Assembly (NCBI RefSeq): GCF_000213175.1
Contig: NW_009799101.1
Coordinates: 470,983-534,982 of the forward strand
Source: Neurospora tetrasperma FGSC 2508
Taxonomy: Eukaryota; Ascomycota; Sordariomycetes; Sordariales; Sordariaceae
Length of the DNA stretch: 64,000 nucleotides
Reading direction: 5' to 3'
Of this stretch, positions 1 to 11,792 are shown in pieces. The position numbers and the translations under genes were made by a program. The notes beneath the pieces were generated by a model. It saw only the letters and a list, made by a program, of their open reading frames with translations, did no database searches and had not been told where the DNA came from. Position 1 is the first letter of the stretch. Every line of letters begins with the position of its first letter.

Positions 1-3000
1 TGGGGGGGGGGGGGAGCCAGCCAGCCGGCTTCAATTTAAGCTGGAAGTCAGGACAGCGAGGTACCTAGGTATGTACAGTGCGGAACTACCTACCTAACTG
101 AACTGCACAAACGTGGGTGCAAGACGTGAATGGACGTGTGTAGACGGGACATGGGGATAATACCTATGTACGGTAGGTAAGTATGCTCGTATGTTAGGGT
201 AGTGTACTGTACATACATACCTGCGCCGCACCCTTGCTTAGATACCTTGCCTAGGTAGATACCTTGCCTACCTTGGTGGTTCGTCTAACTTTGTGTGTGG
301 CTTTCTAGTAGCTCCCTGAGTGGTTTCGAAAGAGGACAGACGAATCGGATTCCTGGTTTTACGAATTAAAAAATGGAGGGATTTATTTACTTGTGGCTTT
401 CATCATCATCATCGGGAGGTTGGAAGACAAGGTAGGTAGGTGGCTTTCAGCCGCGACAGAAGAAGGGAGAAGAAGGAACTTTCATATAAATGGTACTTAA
501 TATATTGCGCAGAGACGTTGGGATGGATGTTGATCCCAGTGGCTGGTGGCTGGCTGGCGGCTGGTGACTAGTGACTAGTGGCCGGTGGTGCCGACGACGC
601 CGACATCGACCAGATATTGCGGTTTGTTTCTTACATTTCTTACATTGTACATCGATGGCGTTATTGCTGTTGTTTCTTTTTTTTCCGTGGTGGCTTGACA
701 AGGGAGAATGGGAATTTCCTGATGGTGGCTAATGCAGGTGGAATAACGTGAAGAAGGGCAATGAGGATAGTGTAAATCCGGGACTAACAATTTTCATGAC
801 TCTGCTTCGGTGCTGTGGTCGTTATTAGTGTCCGCCGGTAGGTGTTTGTTGCGTGCTTGAAAATTCCCATTCATCAATTCATCCATTCAGCAGTTCGGAC
901 AGGGCAGGCTGGGCTTGAATGTCTCTCGTTCAGCTGCTCTTGCTAACGGGCTTTTCGGGTGTGTTCGACGCGCTGGAAACTGATCACGATGTCTCAGTTC
1001 TCAGGAGCCGTCTCAGAAACATTGCTTATTCTTTTTTTGTGGTGTGGGTGGTCGGTGGGGGTGGTGGTGTATCTGAGACATGCAGTTGATGCTGCTACTA
1101 CTTTTGGAAATCCTAGTGTAGTTGCTTCTTAGGTACAGTATGTAGTAGATATGGTTCGATATAGAAAGTCCAACGGGCGATAGGATGTCGTTCATTGATG
1201 ATTTCCCCGGGCTTTTTTTTCTTTCCAACAGGGATTGCTGCTGTCTCGCGGAGAAGTCTCCTAGCGGAATGTGGTCCGCCTTGTTTTCTTTGCTCTCTTT
1301 CCTTCTTTTGTAGGTTTATCAGCAAATCTTTACGCTTTCCTATTCCTTCTTTGGTCCCGTTTTCCCCTGTTTGGCATGCACGTGTGTTCTGCTGCTGTCA
1401 GTTAGACCTGGTACCTACATAAACTCGGGGCTAGCGTAGGATGGAGGATGGTCCGGTGTCTTGATTGGTTGACCAGAGTTGGAGGTCTCCGAGGTACACA
1501 CTAACGGTCCAACAGGACAAGGCGTATCCGAGCCACTGGGTTTTCCAGAGGCCTGCAAAAAAAGGTAGGTAGGTATCATCATTACGCTGAAGCCGATATT
1601 GTTACAGGGGTATTGCGGTATTATGCCCGTGTACCGCGCTATCCTACCGCGTCATTCGTGGCATGTATGTCTGGCAATGCCTCTCTCTTTTCTCTCTCTT
1701 ACGGCATCTTTTGGGTTGCTTTCCGGCCGACGTGGATTGTAACGCCATCCCATTTCCTCTCTCTTTTTTGTCAACTGGATCTTTCAATCTTTTTTTGTCC
1801 CCTTCTCCGGTGTTACGCCCGGTCTCGGCGAACTCAACCGAGGGAGTTGGGTTGCATTGATGACCCTTTCTTGTGTAACACGAACAACATGCCAATGGGG
1901 CACTACACCCTGTGCTGCTGATGAACATGGGGCGCATGGCATCAGTGTATGCAGTGTAGATGGAGGAAAAGAACCCATGCAAGTGGATGGATGGTTGGAT
2001 GGATCTGTGGGTGCAAGTGTGAGTGTGAGTGGGTGGGTGTCAACGAGGAAGGGGAAAGCGAGACTGGACGACGACATAGACCGAAAAAATACAGTCACCG
2101 CGCCTGGCGCTTGCGCTTGTTGCTGAATGGCAGTTTCCATTTGTCAAGAAAGAAAGTGGTGTGAGCATGAGTGTGCGCCCGAGCATGCCATCGCCTGTTT
2201 TGTCACTGAGATGAGTGAGAGAGTGAGAATGATCGTCATCCCCGATACATACATACTACATACATGCCTTTGAATAGAGTCGTATTCTTCACCGTATTTT
2301 GTGCCGTCATGCCTCGTCTCAAAAGTTCCCAGCCGTAGTAGGGTGACATGATCAAGTTCCATTGGCATACCAAAAAAGACATGCAATCATGTCGAGAGTG
2401 TGTGCTGGACCCGAAGCTCTGGGTGACCAGTGATGATGAGAGTCTTCTCTGCATCCGTCGTGGGCTGTGATGACGAACGGATATCAGGCGGCTTGCGATA
2501 TAGGGACTATTGTTTTTATTTTGGGGGCTATCATTTTTTCAGAGTATTTGAGTATATGATAGCAAGCCAAGAAGTCGGATTGGCAGAGCTAGCTAGCGAG
2601 AAGAGCGACAGAATGACGAACGGGGAAAAAAAAAAAGCATAGCACGCACATGATGCACCCAGCCAGCCAGCCAGCCAGCCAAACAGGCCTACGCTCACTT
2701 CCATGTCCATGATCATGAGCTACCTTGACCACCATGACCCCAAACGTGCCATGCCCGCGCGGCCGTGAAGGGATGCCCGGCTTGTGCTGGTTCTGTCTTG
2801 TTCTCGGCTCTTGGTGTTTCCACTTCGTATGAGAAATTGGGTGGAAAGGATCGCTATGACGCCCGGGCGGGACCAGGGGGAAACCGGATCCTTCATAGCT
2901 CGGCTCCCGGTCGTGAAACAGAGCAGGACCAGGGGGGGTTGGCCGGGGGGTTGGTTGGTGGCAGCCGGGGATGGACGGGTTCGACGACCGGGGGGGTGGG

Positions 3001-5123
3001 AATGTGGCCGGTCAGGGACAGGGGATGGACAAAGAGCCTGGAAGCAAAGCACCTACCTATTTGGGACGACCGGTTTGTATCCGCGGCAAAGGAAAGGCGT
3101 TGGCTTCCTCAGTGCAAGACGATTCTTCCCTGTTCTCATCAAAGGATGGCTTGGGTAGGGCTGAGGATGGTTGGTGTCTGGTCTGGAGTGGTCTGGTGCG
3201 AAAAAGTAAACAAACACTGGTCTCTTTGGTGGATCGTGGGCATCACATGGAATCGAATCACCTCGCATGTGCCTGGCCATGGGGGGGGGGGGGGGGGTGT
3301 TGTTAGGTTAGGTTCCGTCGGCAGCACGGGAATGTCAAAAGTGTTTGATCTGCCGTGGTTGCTTTTTCCTGTAAGCCGAGTTTGGATGTTTGGGAGTGGA
3401 AGGACGGGAGAATTTTTCAAGGCATGTGGGGAGAGCAGAGGAGGCTGTGAATCAGTACTGTATTGTCATCGTCACCGGCATCCCCTGAAGCGTTACTGTT
3501 GTTACCGGGTTGAACGGGTAAGAGGTTTGGGTGAAAGGGAAAGTGGACTAACAGCAGACGTTGCTGCCAATCACAGACCAGGCGATGGTAGCGGAGTTAC
3601 CTCTTAGTGTACCTAGTGCGCCGCAGGTATGGGAGATATGATATATCCACTAGCAAGGGAACGGGACACACCGACACTAACTAGGTAGGCTAGTTACGCT
3701 AGCTAGGTAAAAAAGAGCTGGACTCGCTCGCTGGTGGTGGAAATCTGGAATGGTTCTCCCGTCCGCGTCTTTTTCCAGAAGGCTTCGTTAGGCGGGAGTC
3801 CACCGTAAATCCGAGCGTCGCCCTGGCTTTCCATGGGCAATTAGCCACTAGACCCCGGAACCCTGCTTGGAGCAGCAACCTCTGCAACGGCACGTGGGGC
3901 ATTATTGGAGAAATTTACGGTGGGTTGGCCACTAAAGCACAATACCTCTTGTGGGAGGATCGTCGAGTTCCAGCCAGCGGGCGGCGGCGGGAGTCAGGTC
4001 CATCCTCCTGTTTGAGTCGACACACAGTTGCCGATAAGATTGCCATAGCTGCTCTAGCTCTCTTTCCAATCAACGAAAAGGCCGGGAAATTGCCAATTTC
4101 TTTGCCCGTTGAACAACGAGCGTGTTTTACCAGGTATCTCCTCGACTCTGGAACTCTCCCCATCCGGCCTCCTCCATCGCATACTAGTGTACACGTAGCT
4201 TCGGTAGTCGGGGTAACACAGATAGGTACCATGTAGACATTGGTGAAAAAAAGGGAAAAAAGAATTAAAAAAAATAAAACAAAAAATAAAGGGCAAACCT
4301 ATCAAACCCGCTCGCTATACATTATTGTTACACACAAACTCGGTGCATGGGCCCATGTCTTTCTCCCATGTTGTTGTCCCCATGCTGTACCCCATGTTGT
4401 GCCATGTACCTACCTACAGTACTCTGAACCTTTACACTCGGTTCCCCCCCTATCAAGATAAAGCTTGTCCCAACTGGTGATTGTTATCTTTTTTATTTCT
4501 GCTTTCTTTTTTGCAGCATGTCGCCCACGGTCAGCCACGCTTTTTTTAAACAGTTCCCGTCTCGCCATAGCCAGTCACTTTGCTTTTCCATCTTTATACC
4601 CGTTGTTGGTTTCCCGAACAAGTACAGTGACGCGAGAGCGAGACATACCGAGTGACACATCAACCACAGACCACCATCACCACCACCACCACCACCACCA
4701 CCATTCGGGAGCCCTGGGGATCATGAACCGCAGCAGTCAGACCAACACCGCCCAACAACAAAAGTAACCCGCAACCACACACACACCGTGTTTGTTTGCC
4801 TCACTCTCCCGTCATCTATCCCGAACTGCCTCATCCATGCCATTGTCCGGGGAATGCTATGTGCTATAAGTACCCGCAGTGCCGGCCCAGTCTCACTTTT
4901 TTTACCATCATCGCCACTGCTGCTACTACTAATACCGATATATACAACAACTTGACCACCAAGTTTGTCGACACTTGACTGGCGCGCACTACTGCTGCAG
5001 CAACACCTGCATATCGCCTGCTTGTATAGCCAACCAATCATCATCCTCCCCGAGTTTTGCACTCATATTCATAATTGTTATTCCTAATCGCCAATTTCAT
5101 TAAGAAAAAAAAAAAAAAAAAAG
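1..5123. other. gene-free 5' flank of mpgS
   Basis: I see no convincing gene here. The open frames overlap on both strands, are rich in low-complexity residues and match no family I recognise. The stretch holds G runs at 2-14 and 3281-3297, many TACCTA/TAGGTA motifs (for example 58-75 and 237-275), and a CAC trinucleotide repeat at 4671-4703. The last few hundred bases are probably the leader and promoter of the downstream synthase gene. Confidence 0.6.
4671..4703. repeat. (CAC)n microsatellite
   Basis: A run of about eleven CAC units lies roughly 420 bp upstream of the mpgS start codon, probably in its promoter or 5' untranslated region. It would encode polyhistidine in one frame, but that frame is short and unsupported. 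Confidence 0.85.
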
Positions 5124-6734
5124 ATGCGTCTCACGGAACCGCGAAAAGGCTTGCAGATGGGCGGCCTCAGCATCATGCACCTGATTGAGGTGTTGGAGCT
5201 GGATGCCGGTTCGGGGATACCGCTGGAGACGGTCGGGTCAGCTTACACGCCCCAAGGCTCCGAGCAAGGAGATGAGTCTTCGCTGGACGACTCGGATTAC
5301 GACGACCTGTTTTCGGACGAGGACGAGGACATGAGGGACCTCGAGAGCGATACGGATCCGGAGGACGACGAGAGCGTGCTGGACGGCGTTCCGCCAGAGG
5401 TGACCATCCCGCAGGCGCAGCTGGACAGCATTCTGGGCCAGATGGCCGTCATTGTGCCGTGCAAGGGCGAGGACCCCAACACGATCGAGGGCGTGCTCTC
5501 GGGCATCCCCCGCGGGTGTCTGATTGTGCTGGTGTCCAACAGCGAGGGGCGGGCGTACAGAAAGGAGGTCATGATGCTCCGAAAGTTCTGCCGCCACGCC
5601 CGGCCCGCCTTGGCGATCCACCAGAGCGATGCCGCGGCGGCAGCAGCCTTCAACATGTATGGCCTGCCCGACCTGGTCACGCACGTGGCCGGCGGGAGCC
5701 ACAAGCGCATCCGCAATGGAAAGGGGGAGGGCATGATGCTTGGCATTGCCCTGGTGGCTGCTCTGTGCCCCCAGCGCCGCTATGTCGCCTTTGTCGACGC
5801 CGACATCACCGTCCCCGGAGCCGTCAACGAGTACTGCCGGGCCTTTGCCGCCGGCTTTGCCCTCAACCCCAACCCGGGCACCGAGACCATGGTGCGCCTG
5901 CGGTGGGCGTCCAAGCCCAAGGTCAGGAACGGCGAGATCGACTACACGTGCGAGGGCCGGAGTTCGCAGGTGGTCAACCGCTGGCTCAACAAGCTGCTGT
6001 CCGCCATGGCCGACGCCGACCCAACCGGCAGCCTGGCCGCCGCCCGTGACAGCGAGATTATCGTGACGGGCAACGCCGGCGAGCACGCCATGACCATGGA
6101 CCTTGCTCTGAGCTTGCGGCTCGCCAACGGCTACGCCATCGAACCGTTCCATTTTGTGGAGCTACTAGATCAATTGGCTCCGCAGAATGCCGCTGCTGCT
6201 GCTGCTGCTGCTGCTGGTGCTCATGCCGGCTATAACGCGGGCCGGGTGCCAAATCTGCAGCCCGTCACCATCATGCAGATTCGCACCAGGAACCCGCATT
6301 TCCACCGGGTAACCGACGACTCACATGTGCGCTCCATGTGGGCGAGCGGGTTAGGGTCCATTTACCACCATCTGCCCGCTTCCTTGAACAACAGCACGAC
6401 GCAAACACCATCACCACCATCTTCGGCGGCTTTCTCCTCCTCCTCCTCCTCCAAGAGCTTTGCGCGTGGCGAGAAGCTGCGTGGAGACATCTTGGATTTC
6501 CTGGCCGACAACCACGAAGAAAACGATAACTCCAAGGGAGAGCTGGTCCATGAGCCACCACGGCCACGGATTTACCCGCCAGTGCGCCAGCTGGACCTCG
6601 ACGGGTTCCGAGAAATGGTGAGGAGCGAGCACAAGACGCTGTACTGTCTGAACCTCCCGCATTTCAAGCTTCCGAGGCCAAACACCATTGCGCCTGTGTA
6701 TCACCACCAGTACGGAGTCACGCCACCATTGTGA
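5124..6734 (+). CDS. mpgS: mannosyl-3-phosphoglycerate synthase (GT55)
   Basis: A single uninterrupted 536-residue frame. It is recognisable as mannosyl-3-phosphoglycerate synthase, which transfers mannose from GDP-mannose to 3-phosphoglycerate, the first step in making the compatible solute mannosylglycerate. The N-terminus (MRLTEPRKG, then MHLIEVLELDAGSG) follows the Thermus-type enzyme. Other shared blocks are VLSGIPRGCLIVLVSNS, the metal/nucleotide-binding DAD motif (residues 225-227, in YVAFVDADITVPG), and NAGEHAM (317-323). The eukaryotic protein is longer than prokaryotic ones (about 390-400 aa). It carries an acidic Asp/Glu-rich insertion near residues 50-90, a polyalanine insertion near 354-362, and a Ser/Pro-rich insertion near 430-450. 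The start chosen is the first ATG, just after a poly-A stretch, and it matches the bacterial N-terminus. No phosphatase partner (mpgP) is seen in the window. It is probably cytosolic, since no signal peptide is seen. Confidence 0.93.
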   Translation: MRLTEPRKGLQMGGLSIMHLIEVLELDAGSGIPLETVGSAYTPQGSEQGDESSLDDSDYDDLFSDEDEDMRDLESDTDPEDDESVLDGVPPEVTIPQAQLDSILGQMAVIVPCKGEDPNTIEGVLSGIPRGCLIVLVSNSEGRAYRKEVMMLRKFCRHARPALAIHQSDAAAAAAFNMYGLPDLVTHVAGGSHKRIRNGKGEGMMLGIALVAALCPQRRYVAFVDADITVPGAVNEYCRAFAAGFALNPNPGTETMVRLRWASKPKVRNGEIDYTCEGRSSQVVNRWLNKLLSAMADADPTGSLAAARDSEIIVTGNAGEHAMTMDLALSLRLANGYAIEPFHFVELLDQLAPQNAAAAAAAAAGAHAGYNAGRVPNLQPVTIMQIRTRNPHFHRVTDDSHVRSMWASGLGSIYHHLPASLNNSTTQTPSPPSSAAFSSSSSSKSFARGEKLRGDILDFLADNHEENDNSKGELVHEPPRPRIYPPVRQLDLDGFREMVRSEHKTLYCLNLPHFKLPRPNTIAPVYHHQYGVTPPL

Positions 6735-6837
6735 TTGTGTGATCGTGGTGTTCAAGATTTGAAGTCGCGCTGCGATGTTTCGTGTTACACACTTGTTTTT
6801 CTTTATCCCATTCCATACAGTGTCATTATTCCACAAC

Positions 6838-7480
6838 CATTTTTTTTCGGGTTCTCTGTCTCTCTCACCAAAAAAGTCCTTTTCTTTTTCCTCTCCGTCT
6901 TGTTTGTCGCAAAAAGAAAAAGGATACCCCTGGGATTAGAAAGGTTATTTCTCGGTCTGTTTCTGTTTCTGGTTTTTCTTTTTTTCTCTTTTTTTTTTTT
7001 TTTTAACCTTGTTTTCTTTCTTTTTTCTTTCGATCTTTTTGCCTCGTTTTCATTCCCTTTTTTTTCTTCGATTTTTCTTCTTTCGACTTTTTTTGCCTTT
7101 TATCTTTCATCATCCAAAAGTACACCATCACCATCGTCTCGTCACCCAAAAAGAAAAAGAAAACGCACACAACAACGCTTTCACGCACGCACGCACGCAC
7201 GCACGCATACAAGAAAGAGAGGAGGAACGCGCAATGCGAATTATTATCTACATGGGACAAATGAATAACCAGCCAGCAATGAATGAATGTCCAAAATGCT
7301 TTTTTTTGAACAAAACGAGCCTCTTCTTCTGCTTCTTCTTCTTCTTCTTCTTTTTTTTTTCCTTCTTGTTCTTTTTCTTTTTCATCTTCTTGTTTTCTTC
7401 TTCTTCAACCTGTTTGTGTGTTTTGCGAAAAGTCTCCTTCTATTTTTCTTCTTGTACAATATAGCATCAGCAACAAAAAG
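6838..7480 (+). repeat. polypyrimidine-rich tract
   Basis: About 640 bases downstream of the mpgS stop are dominated by T and C, with many TTC and TTTTC runs. They probably include the 3' untranslated region and terminator. The frames crossing it encode only Phe/Leu/Ser-rich low-complexity protein, so I treat it as non-coding. Confidence 0.7.
7183..7206. repeat. (ACGC)n microsatellite
   Basis: Six tandem ACGC units. A second, longer array of the same unit lies at 10403-10433. Confidence 0.9.
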
Positions 7481-8856
7481 CATTTTATTGTTTTATTTTT
7501 AGTGGTAAACTCTAATCCATCTCTCCCGAGACAAGCTTGGATACAATACTTTTGGTCACAACTTTTTTTTACTTGGGTCTCGCTGTGATGTTATGGATAA
7601 GGTCGAAAGAGCGATTGCATACATACATGCCTTGGTTGCCAATGATCCAACCAACCATTTAAAAAGAGCAGAAGAAAGAATTCCACTCAGCAGTCTGGAA
7701 ACACCAAACACTTGCGCGTCATGATACCTACCTACCCAGCAGCCAGGACCCATGGAATCCTCAACAAACCAAACCCATTAATCATTCATCCTCATGACCC
7801 CCGCAAATCATCATCTCGCTCTACACTACCGAAGCCCAGAGGCCCTCAAGACACGTACGCACTCAACATCAACAAAAGAGCCTCCCCTCCCCTCCCCCTC
7901 CCCCACTTCGGAACAGCCAAAGAGTCATCCATGCTCAAGGCAAGGTACGCCTGCACTGCCCGGCCAACCGCCCGGCCGGAACTCCACGTTTTTTTTTTTT
8001 TTTTCTTCCTTAATGCCAAGTTTTGTCGATAGCCACATATACGAAACAATAGCTCCCATCTCCACACACTTGATGTCATAATAAACTCAAAGATCGAAAG
8101 AAAGGGAGCCAAGACGGACTCTTCCAACGTTCCAGAGACAGGGATACCTGGGTCGGTACACGTGTACTGGGTACCTGGGTAGGTAGGGAGGTGGTCTAGC
8201 TAGTGTACGAAACGAGGGGCCGGGTCTAGAGAAGCAGGGTCTAAAGAAGCAGGGTCTAAATCTTAATAATGTGGTGTACTTGATGAGGCAGGTACCTTTC
8301 TAAGCAAGGGTTGGGGCCGGACCGGACAGACGACGGTGATCGCATGGGTCGGGGTCTGGTGTAAGTGTCGTGTAGTGTGGTGTGGTGTACACTACATACT
8401 GTGGTATACTAGTCTAGTACATAGTGTAAGTGTGCAAGGAAGGACCAAGCCAGATTCAAACTTCAAACCTTGGCTGCCTTGCCGAACCCCGGTGTCAAGG
8501 GAACAGATGGATGCTTGTACACTACTACTGCGGTAGAAATGTTCGAGAAGTTCAACAACAGATAACGAACGAACGAAGGGAAAGGAATGGTGCAATGATT
8601 GTTCTCGGCTGTTTGTCCGGGAGTCGTCGCTCGTTCGCTGAGCCAGGTCTGTCCTGCCTGCCTGAGGCCCCTGTTGTTTGTCAATTTCCGTTTTCGGGAA
8701 TCGGGATTGGATGTTCGTTGGTTGTGTGGTTGTGGGAAAAAGTGGAGCTTGTACAGTACGTCTAGTAGTGTACTCAGCCAGATCTGGGAAGGAAGGAAGC
8801 ATTGCTGGAAGGAAGCAGGGAAGGAATGTAAGGAAGGAAGGGACATGGAAACACGC

Positions 8857-8860
<4 letters not shown>

Positions 8861-8918
<58 letters not shown>
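8861..8918 (+). repeat. 58-base poly-A run
   Basis: An uninterrupted run of 58 A follows a GGAAG-rich stretch and is itself followed by AAGAAG repeats. It could be a simple microsatellite or the tail of an old retroposed sequence. I saw no reverse-transcriptase-like frame next to it. Confidence 0.9.
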
Positions 8919-8919
<1 letters not shown>

Positions 8920-10238
8920 AGTAAAAAGAAGAAGAAGAAGAAGTGCATCTACATTCAACTCTCAACCCCAACTTCCAATTCCAATTTCAGTGGATTGAAG
9001 GCTCAAAGCACACCCAGTAAGTAGGTAACAAGGTCCATCTTTCACACTTCCCCCGCCGTCTCCCTTCTGTTCCAGCTCACTGGGATCCTACCCTATCAAG
9101 TTTACCAACAGCACGGTTCAAGCACATGACTATGTATGTATTGCTCCTTTTCCTGTACATAGTGCAGTGGGGTAGCAATTCGTCGGCAATGAAGCAAGGC
9201 ATCGATTCCGGCTTCTAAAGAGAATAGAGGTACTTCTACCATAGAACGGCAATGATCGAATACGTAGTACAGAAACCAACCAGGAAACAAGCGAGCCAGG
9301 AACTAAACCAACCAATATCAGCGGAGAGGCAAGCGCAGCAAATGAAACTACTATACTACTTAGGCTATGGCCCCTCATTGTCGCAAGTCCTTCCTTCTCC
9401 GGCCCCAAATAATGTGTACACCACCCACTACCCACGATATTTCCAGTACAGCCCGATACTATACCTACCTCTACCTATGTATGTAGGGCTAGTCACGATC
9501 GGTACCTACTTTATACTTTTAGCAGTACTATATTAAAAAAGGCGAGGAAGGTACCGTACATACTATAAACAGCTCAAGTGAGATAGTACAACAGACAGCC
9601 CTATATGATAGGTACCTAGCTGGTACCGACCTATCTACCTATCACTTATAACGTTGAATACCTCTATTCTACCTTAGACTTAATTACCACGTTTTTCGTA
9701 ACATGTAAGTGAGGATACCTTACGATATGTCGAACCCCACGGTTAGGCCATCCGAAAGATGGATTGCGTGCGAGACGAATGATACTACATGTAGCACGCA
9801 AGGGAGATACCCGTCCCGTAATGGATGGTAAAAATACCGCGTACCTACCTCTATACGAGTTATTAGCACTAGTGCTGATGTTGATACCTACGTATAATCT
9901 ATATTTTCCGTATGGATCGAACATTAGTGCTGATGCCGATACTTACATACCTACTGATACTGGTCTGGTGCTGACAAACCCTCGTATCACCTAAGTTTCT
10001 TTTCTTTCCTTTCCGCCTACCTCGTAACTTTGTGACACCTCACATCTTACACTATCTGCGGTAGGTACCAGCACAAGCACGTGTTTGTACAACCTCGACA
10101 CTTCGATACCTCGATATCCTCGCCCGCAACATACTACGTACGTAGTAGATAGCGTTCCATAAGGTAATAATGGCGAATGAGAGAGAATGCGATTGGATCT
10201 AATGCTACCTATGAAATGGAAATCTGATGTAATCCCAC

Positions 10239-10335
10239 AGTCCCATTCCCACCTTGCTACTCCCACTCCCCCAATCCCACTCACATTTACTCCCACCTAC
10301 TCCCACTTACTTCCACTTACCAAGTACTTCCACCG
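10239..10335 (+). repeat. degenerate CTCCCACTTAC-like repeat
   Basis: About 95 bases made of imperfect copies of CCCACTTAC, CTCCCACC and CCCATTCC. It lies just upstream of an ACGC array and a 12-bp tandem repeat, so three different short repeats are stacked within 300 bp. Confidence 0.6.
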
Positions 10336-10402
10336 CTTTACGAGGAAAATGGAATCCACAAATATAAGTCTCGTGCTACACCCAACCAAGCGGGAATGAA
10401 TA

Positions 10403-10433
10403 ACGCACGCACGCACGCACGCACGCACGCACG
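10403..10433. repeat. (ACGC)n microsatellite
   Basis: Between seven and eight tandem ACGC units, the same unit as at 7183-7206. Confidence 0.9.
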
Positions 10434-10474
10434 TAGTAAGCCGCCTCAGTCAGGTACCAACCAGTCAGTCGGTG

Positions 10475-10522
10475 TAAGACGAACAATAAGACGAACGATA
10501 AGACGAAGGATAAGACGAACGT
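10475..10522 (+). repeat. 12-bp tandem repeat, four copies
   Basis: Four head-to-tail copies of TAAGACGAACRA with one or two mismatches per copy. No gene crosses it. Confidence 0.85.
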
Positions 10523-11792
10523 CAACGGGCGGTGAGTGAGCACTGATGAGAAGAATGCATGTCATCTTTTTTTTATTTTTTCTTTCTTCCGTCATTTTTC
10601 TTCAAATCAAATAGAGGCATCAATGCTTACCGTCTGTTCGTCAACTAGGAGAGCTACCATAGGTACTCGTAACTACCCAGTTCCGTGATGTACCGCGTAG
10701 GAACAACCCAACCAACAGGCTGGTAAGTACCAAGGTGATTATTCACAATCGCACCTCACTTCCTCGGATCCCAATTAGGACCAGACGCGTGTGCATGTGC
10801 AAAGTTCCACACGTGCCTGATTGTTCATGCAAGTCATCGGTGCACGCCATTGCGAGTTGCGTTTGCGTGTTGGAAGGTGCATCGTGGCGCATGGATCTTG
10901 GTTGCAGTATCCAAGGAATCAGCGATCACGGTGAGAAACCCTTAGGTAGCCGGAACAACCAACCTACCAACTCCTTTGCTTCCACCGATGAAATATGTGC
11001 AGCGATACAGATTGGATTGCAGTGTCTAGACGAAGTGGCGATGCAAATTCATAGGGTATATTGGGCTTATCGCAATTTGATATATACCTGTATATTGGGC
11101 AGCTCGGTCTCTATGAACGTCAACGAACATGAAGATCCGAGCTTATTGTAACTATATCAAGAGTGTATCAAGAGTGAAAGGGGATCGAAACAAAGGGAAA
11201 GAAAAGAAAAAAAAGGGGGGGGGGGGAAACAAAAAGGTAGATACAAGAAGAGAACACCAAACAGTACCTCTACCTAGCCAAACGCACACAAGACACACAC
11301 CCACGTCCCAACCTCAGAACCTCTTCTCCCATCTGTAAATGTTCTGTTGATCCACTCAACTTTACCTCCCTTTGACAAAAGCCAGAAATTCTCAAAAGAT
11401 TGTATGCATCACAGCGCACCCTCATCTCCAAGCCACTCCTTACCATCTGGCCTTGTAACATCAACCGCGCGAATGGAGACACTCCTCCGGGAGCTGAGAG
11501 CAGTGATCTTGATCACCAGCGAATTGACCAGTAAAGACTCCGGTGAACGATGGTTGTGCGGTGATCTTGCTGGCAGGTGTGTCGACTTTCCGTTGTTTCG
11601 AAAGACAGAAAGGAAAAGGAAAACTGCATGAGCGCATCGTCTCAGCAGCGAAACCACATCAAGTGACATGTTGAATGGAAACTGCGTTGAAATAACATTA
11701 GTAAATGATCATCCAAAGTATTGAGCGACAACAGCTGACACTCACCTAGTAAAACAACCATCGAAGCAGAAACCTCCTACAGACACCAGCGC

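Larger units (their letters stand above)
6735..11792. other. long intergenic stretch, repeat-rich
   Basis: No gene is supported across about 5 kb. The first part (6838-7480) is a pyrimidine-dominated tract downstream of mpgS. Further on are ACGC tetranucleotide repeats (7183-7206 and 10403-10433), a 58-base A run (8861-8918), GGAAG repeats before it, TACCTA motifs through 9440-9980, and short tandem repeats at 10475-10522. A 138-codon frame at 10735-11151 has several cysteines but no features I trust. Confidence 0.6.

Noticed and set aside
2765-3607. 280-codon plus-strand frame
   Set aside because: Low-complexity Gly/Trp/Arg-rich sequence with no family resemblance, crosses a G homopolymer, and overlaps equally long frames on both strands.
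5238-6152. 304-codon minus-strand frame inside mpgS
   Set aside because: Antisense shadow of a high-GC coding sequence; the plus-strand frame has clear family motifs.
6735-7464. Phe/Leu-rich frames downstream of mpgS that look like membrane proteins
   Set aside because: They are a by-product of the TTC/TTT polypyrimidine tract, with low complexity and no conserved segment.
10735-11151. 138-codon frame with several cysteines
   Set aside because: No signal peptide, no recognisable pattern and no splice-site support; it lies in spacer-like sequence.
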